From Microcaldota archaeon (GTDB lineage: Archaea; Micrarchaeota; Micrarchaeia; Norongarragalinales; UBA97), in the NCBI GenBank assembly GCA_016217775.1, contig JACRGG010000100.1:1-7255 (forward strand): a stretch of 7,255 nt of DNA, written 5' to 3'. Both the position numbers and the translations under genes were made by a program. Numbering within the stretch: the first letter of the stretch is position 1; the number at the start of each line of letters is the position of its first letter. Positions 5,084 to 7,255 of this stretch are shown piece by piece. Under the pieces are notes generated by a model that ran no database searches, was not told where the DNA came from, and saw only the letters and a program-made list of their open reading frames with translations.

Positions 5084-5365
5084 ATGGACGCAATCGACGA
5101 CGCGGTATTGAACAAAATCGCATTGATTTCCCGACTCAAGCTCGAAGGAGAGGAGAAAGAGCGCCTCAAAAAAGACCTCAATGAAATCCTCTCGTACGTC
5201 GCGCAAATAAGCGAAATACAGTCCAAGGGAAAAGAGCTCTATTACGTGCGCGACTCCCCGACAAGGCGAAAAGACGCCAGAGTTGAGTCCGGCGAGGGCG
5301 AGGGGATAAGAAAATCATTTACGCGCAAGGCGGAAGAGCATATGGCCGTTCCGAAAAACCTTTAG
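5084..5365 (+). CDS. gatC: Asp-tRNA(Asn)/Glu-tRNA(Gln) amidotransferase subunit C
   Basis: This 93-residue protein matches GatC in size and layout. The N-terminal half has IALISRLKLEGEEKERLKKD, then LNEILSYVAQISEI, the two helices that pack on GatA. An extended acidic/basic linker follows, and the C-terminus RKAEEHMAVPKNL matches the usual GatC ending with a 'VPK' motif. GatC holds GatA and GatB together and helps fold GatA; it has no catalytic residues. In archaea the complex mainly converts misacylated Asp-tRNA(Asn), while GatDE usually handles Glu-tRNA(Gln). The ATG at 5084 lacks a Shine-Dalgarno site, as in leaderless archaeal genes. gatA follows after 37 bp. The middle section (about 55-80) is more charged than in bacterial GatC. 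Confidence 0.9.
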   Translation: MDAIDDAVLNKIALISRLKLEGEEKERLKKDLNEILSYVAQISEIQSKGKELYYVRDSPTRRKDARVESGEGEGIRKSFTRKAEEHMAVPKNL

Positions 5366-5402
5366 CGCGTCAAGTTATTATTTTGCTTTAAAGTGGATTC
5401 TC

Positions 5403-6803
5403 ATGCTGGAAAAAAAATTGGTTGAATTAAAGAGCGGAAAACTCTCTCCAAGCGCTAACCTGCAAGGGTTCTTGAAGAAAATCGGCGAGAGCGAGGGGAA
5501 AATAGGCGCGTTCCTTGAAGTTTATGAAAAGGAAGCCATCGAGCGCGCGGCGTACTTGGACGGGAAGAAAACCAAGGGAGAATTGTACGGCCTCGTTGTT
5601 TCAATCAAAAACAACCTAGCGTTCAAGGGCCACAAGATGACTTGCGCGAGCAAAATGCTTGAAAACTACGTTGCGCCATACTCCGCAACCGTTGTGGAAA
5701 AACTCTTGGCGCAAGACGCGATTATAATCGGCGCAGTAAACCAAGACGAGTTCGCGTGCGGCTCGGACTGCTCGTACAGCGCGCTTAAGGAAACATCAAA
5801 TCCAGTGAATATTGACAGGGTGCCTGGTGGTTCTTCTGGAGGAAGCGGAGCGAGCGTTGCAGCCGGCTTTTGCGACTTGTCACTAGGCTCGGATACCGGC
5901 GGGTCAATCCGCTGCCCGGCGGCGTTTATGGGAGTAGTCGGGTTCAAGCCCAGTTACGGCCGCGTTTCAAGGTACGGGCTTTCGGACTTGGCGATGAGCT
6001 TCGACCAAATAGGGCCGTTGTCCCAAACTGTTTTTGGAGCCAAGCTTGCTGCAAGAGTGATTTCAGGTGCGGACGAACGCGATTCGACTACTTGCGGAGT
6101 CAAGCCAATAGGCGAAACAATTAAACAAAAACTTCCGCTTAATGCCGCGGTGCCAAAACAATTTTTTGAAGGCTGCGACAAGGAAGTTTCAGCGCTAGTT
6201 AAGAAAACCATCGAGAAACTCGAGTCAAAAGGATTAGTCAATGTAACCGAGATTGACTTGCCGGTGTTAAAGTACGCAATCCCGATTTACTACCTCAACG
6301 TCTTCAGCGAATTCGCGTCCGCAATGCAGAAATTTGACGGAATGCGCTACGGGCAGCCGTGGGAGGGAAGCGATTTGATTAGCGCGGTGAGCGCAGTGAG
6401 AAGCAATAACTTCGGCCCCGAAGTCAAGCGCAGGATTCTCCTCGGCACTTACATTACTACAAAGGAATTTCGCGACGCGTGGTACACTAAGGCCCTCAAA
6501 GCCCGGCAGTTGTTTAAATCCGAGTTGGAAAAAGTATTAGCCGATTACGATTTGCTTCTAGGCCCGACGATGCCTTTCGCCGCGTGGAAAAAAGGCCAGA
6601 ACGCGAATAATCCTCTTGCTATGTACTTAGCCGACGTTCTGACGATTCCGGCAAACACTGCTGGAATCCCCGCCGGAAGCGTTCCAATCGGCTTAACTCC
6701 TAAGGAAAAAATGCCTGTCGGCCTTCAAGTAATGGCCGGCTGGGGGAAAGACGAGCTCGTGCTGGAGGCAATGGCGCAAGCAGAGAAGATAGTCAACGCT
6801 TGA
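5403..6803 (+). CDS. gatA: Asp-tRNA(Asn)/Glu-tRNA(Gln) amidotransferase subunit A
   Basis: This 466-residue amidase-signature enzyme frees ammonia from glutamine for transfer to the tRNA-bound aspartate or glutamate on GatB. The Ser-cisSer-Lys triad is complete: K69 (SIKNN), S144 in PGGSSGGSG, and S168 in GSDTGGSIR, with the same spacing as in characterised GatA proteins. NQDEFACGSD (113-122), FDGMRYG (311-317), KRRILLGTY (342-350) and DVLTIPANTAGIPAGSVPIG (411-430) are family landmarks, and D411 corresponds to the glutamine-binding aspartate. Length is normal and the frame is intact. The ATG has no Shine-Dalgarno match. The 37-bp gap after gatC includes AT-rich GTTATTATTTT about 25 bp upstream, so gatA may have its own start site as well as readthrough from gatC. 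gatB is not in this window. Confidence 0.96.
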   Translation: MLEKKLVELKSGKLSPSANLQGFLKKIGESEGKIGAFLEVYEKEAIERAAYLDGKKTKGELYGLVVSIKNNLAFKGHKMTCASKMLENYVAPYSATVVEKLLAQDAIIIGAVNQDEFACGSDCSYSALKETSNPVNIDRVPGGSSGGSGASVAAGFCDLSLGSDTGGSIRCPAAFMGVVGFKPSYGRVSRYGLSDLAMSFDQIGPLSQTVFGAKLAARVISGADERDSTTCGVKPIGETIKQKLPLNAAVPKQFFEGCDKEVSALVKKTIEKLESKGLVNVTEIDLPVLKYAIPIYYLNVFSEFASAMQKFDGMRYGQPWEGSDLISAVSAVRSNNFGPEVKRRILLGTYITTKEFRDAWYTKALKARQLFKSELEKVLADYDLLLGPTMPFAAWKKGQNANNPLAMYLADVLTIPANTAGIPAGSVPIGLTPKEKMPVGLQVMAGWGKDELVLEAMAQAEKIVNA

Positions 6804-6810
6804 TTTTTTT
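6804..6810 (+). terminator. T-tract terminator of gatA
   Basis: Seven consecutive T follow the gatA TGA directly, with no stem-loop before them. Archaeal RNA polymerase terminates on such T-runs. The convergent regulator gene ends 62 bp further on, so a stop here makes sense. Confidence 0.5.
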
Positions 6811-6871
6811 CTGGCTTTGCATCAATATTCCGTAAGGTAATATATGGATTCGTGGTCTTCCGCCTACAAAA

Positions 6872-7159
6872 CTAAACCCTTACAACCCTTACCTTTTTTA
6901 GTGAATCGTTTTGGATTGCAACGACTATTGTTTTTCCGGTTTGAGTTAAGCCGTAGATTTTCCCACGACGTAAGTTAGGGGTTAAACACTCAACAATTTT
7001 TTCATTTACGAGCTCTTTTAGAACCGTACTTATATGTGTTTTGAATAGTTTTGTTTCAAGTGCTATTTGGGAGGGCGTATTTGGTGAAATAGCTAATGCT
7101 TCAGCGATTTTAGTTCGATATTTGCTCGCTTTAACGAATCCATATTTGGTCCAGTCCAT
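6872..7159 (-). CDS. Small winged-helix transcriptional regulator
   Basis: This 95-residue protein fits a family of about 90-residue archaeal winged-helix regulators. It begins with the typical MDWTKYGFVKASKYRTKI, has a helix-turn-helix at about 28-55 (TPSQIALETKLFKTHISTVLKEL), and a wing with the family-typical ECLTPNLRRGKIYGLTQTGK (57-76). No sensor domain is present, so the signal is unknown. The ATG at 7157-7159 has no Shine-Dalgarno site; a TATA box 25 bp upstream points to a leaderless transcript. Its start codon touches an 11-bp-arm inverted repeat, suggesting self-repression. The gene and its flank are visibly more AT-rich than the gatCA/UbiA region, with many TTA, ATT and AAA codons, which may mean transfer. 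The C-terminus VRVVRV comes from a 9-bp tandem duplication. Confidence 0.88.
   Translation of the reverse strand: MDWTKYGFVKASKYRTKIAEALAISPNTPSQIALETKLFKTHISTVLKELVNEKIVECLTPNLRRGKIYGLTQTGKTIVVAIQNDSLKKVRVVRV
6875..6892. repeat. Tandem 9-bp duplication at the regulator C-terminus
   Basis: AACCCTTAC occurs twice without spacer (minus strand GTAAGGGTT twice), encoding the terminal VRV-VRV just before the TAG stop. It keeps the frame. A short slippage event near the stop is the simplest explanation. Confidence 0.75.
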
Positions 7160-7196
7160 AACTAACTTACGCTATCAGTTATTATTAAGTTAGTTA
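7159..7196. promoter_or_regulatory. Inverted-repeat operator of the winged-helix gene
   Basis: TAACTAACTTA (7159-7169) and TAAGTTAGTTA (7186-7196) are perfect 11-bp reverse complements with a 16-bp spacer. The 27-bp centre-to-centre distance, about two and a half helical turns, could suit two dimers or one extended dimer of a winged-helix protein. The repeat spans the start codon edge and the TATA box of the gene, so binding would shut off its transcription. The link to this regulator is inferred from position. Confidence 0.65.
7181..7188 (-). promoter_or_regulatory. TATA box of the winged-helix gene
   Basis: On the minus strand TTAATAAT is centred 25 bp before the ATG, so transcription would begin at the start codon. 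It overlaps the distal arm of the inverted repeat at 7186-7196. Confidence 0.55.
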
Positions 7197-7255
7197 CATA
7201 TTGATTACAATAAAGATAATAGATAGGTTAATAAATGAGTAATTCGTAAGTAAAA
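7197..7255. other. AT-rich flank at the right edge
   Basis: This 59-bp stretch is strongly AT-rich and shows no open frame of note on either strand. It may hold the upstream promoter region of the winged-helix gene and of a divergent gene beyond the window. Confidence 0.4.

Noticed and set aside
5666..6241. Minus-strand frames opposite gatA
   Set aside because: They are antisense to the amidase signature region, which has a complete catalytic triad; no independent features.

Overview
The window comes from an archaeon. The evidence is an archaeal digeranylgeranylglyceryl phosphate synthase (UbiA superfamily), a HerA-type bipolar helicase, a VapBC-like RHH/PIN toxin-antitoxin operon, an archaeal-style small winged-helix regulator, and promoters with TATA boxes about 25-30 bp before starts and mostly no Shine-Dalgarno site. 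Compact genes, 4-bp overlaps and overlapping convergent stop codons suit a small streamlined genome, possibly a DPANN-type lineage. That placement is an inference; no rRNA or other lineage marker is present.

Layout. 1-113: possible tail of a plus-strand gene, then a short convergent gap. 114-965 (-): EamA/DMT-family membrane transporter with a GTG start just after an A7 run. 966-1147: divergent spacer with a perfect 13-bp-stem hairpin and a second set of crossed inverted repeats. 1148-1603 (+): unrecognised His-rich basic protein. 1670-3178 (+): HerA ATPase, probably leaderless. 3175-3973 (-): operon of RHH antitoxin, PIN toxin and a 51-codon third gene, joined by two ATGA overlaps and preceded by a perfect 9-bp-arm palindrome. 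3974-4187: AT-rich spacer holding the operon promoter, an orphan TATA-like site and several small hairpins. 4188-5018 (-): UbiA-type lipid enzyme. 5084-6803 (+): gatC and gatA, diverging from the UbiA gene across 65 bp. 6872-7159 (-): winged-helix regulator in AT-rich DNA, with an 11-bp-arm inverted repeat around its TATA box.

How the genes relate. GatC and GatA are two of the three subunits of the tRNA-dependent amidotransferase; gatB is not here. The UbiA enzyme makes the ether-lipid precursor of archaeal membranes. HerA normally pairs with the NurA nuclease in DNA end processing; NurA is not here. The toxin-antitoxin operon looks like an accessory insertion between housekeeping genes. The best leads are the three-gene TA architecture with its operator, the A AAA AAG heptamer at the transporter start, the winged-helix operator, and the structured 966-1147 spacer. 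No clearly new multi-gene system is proven by this sequence.
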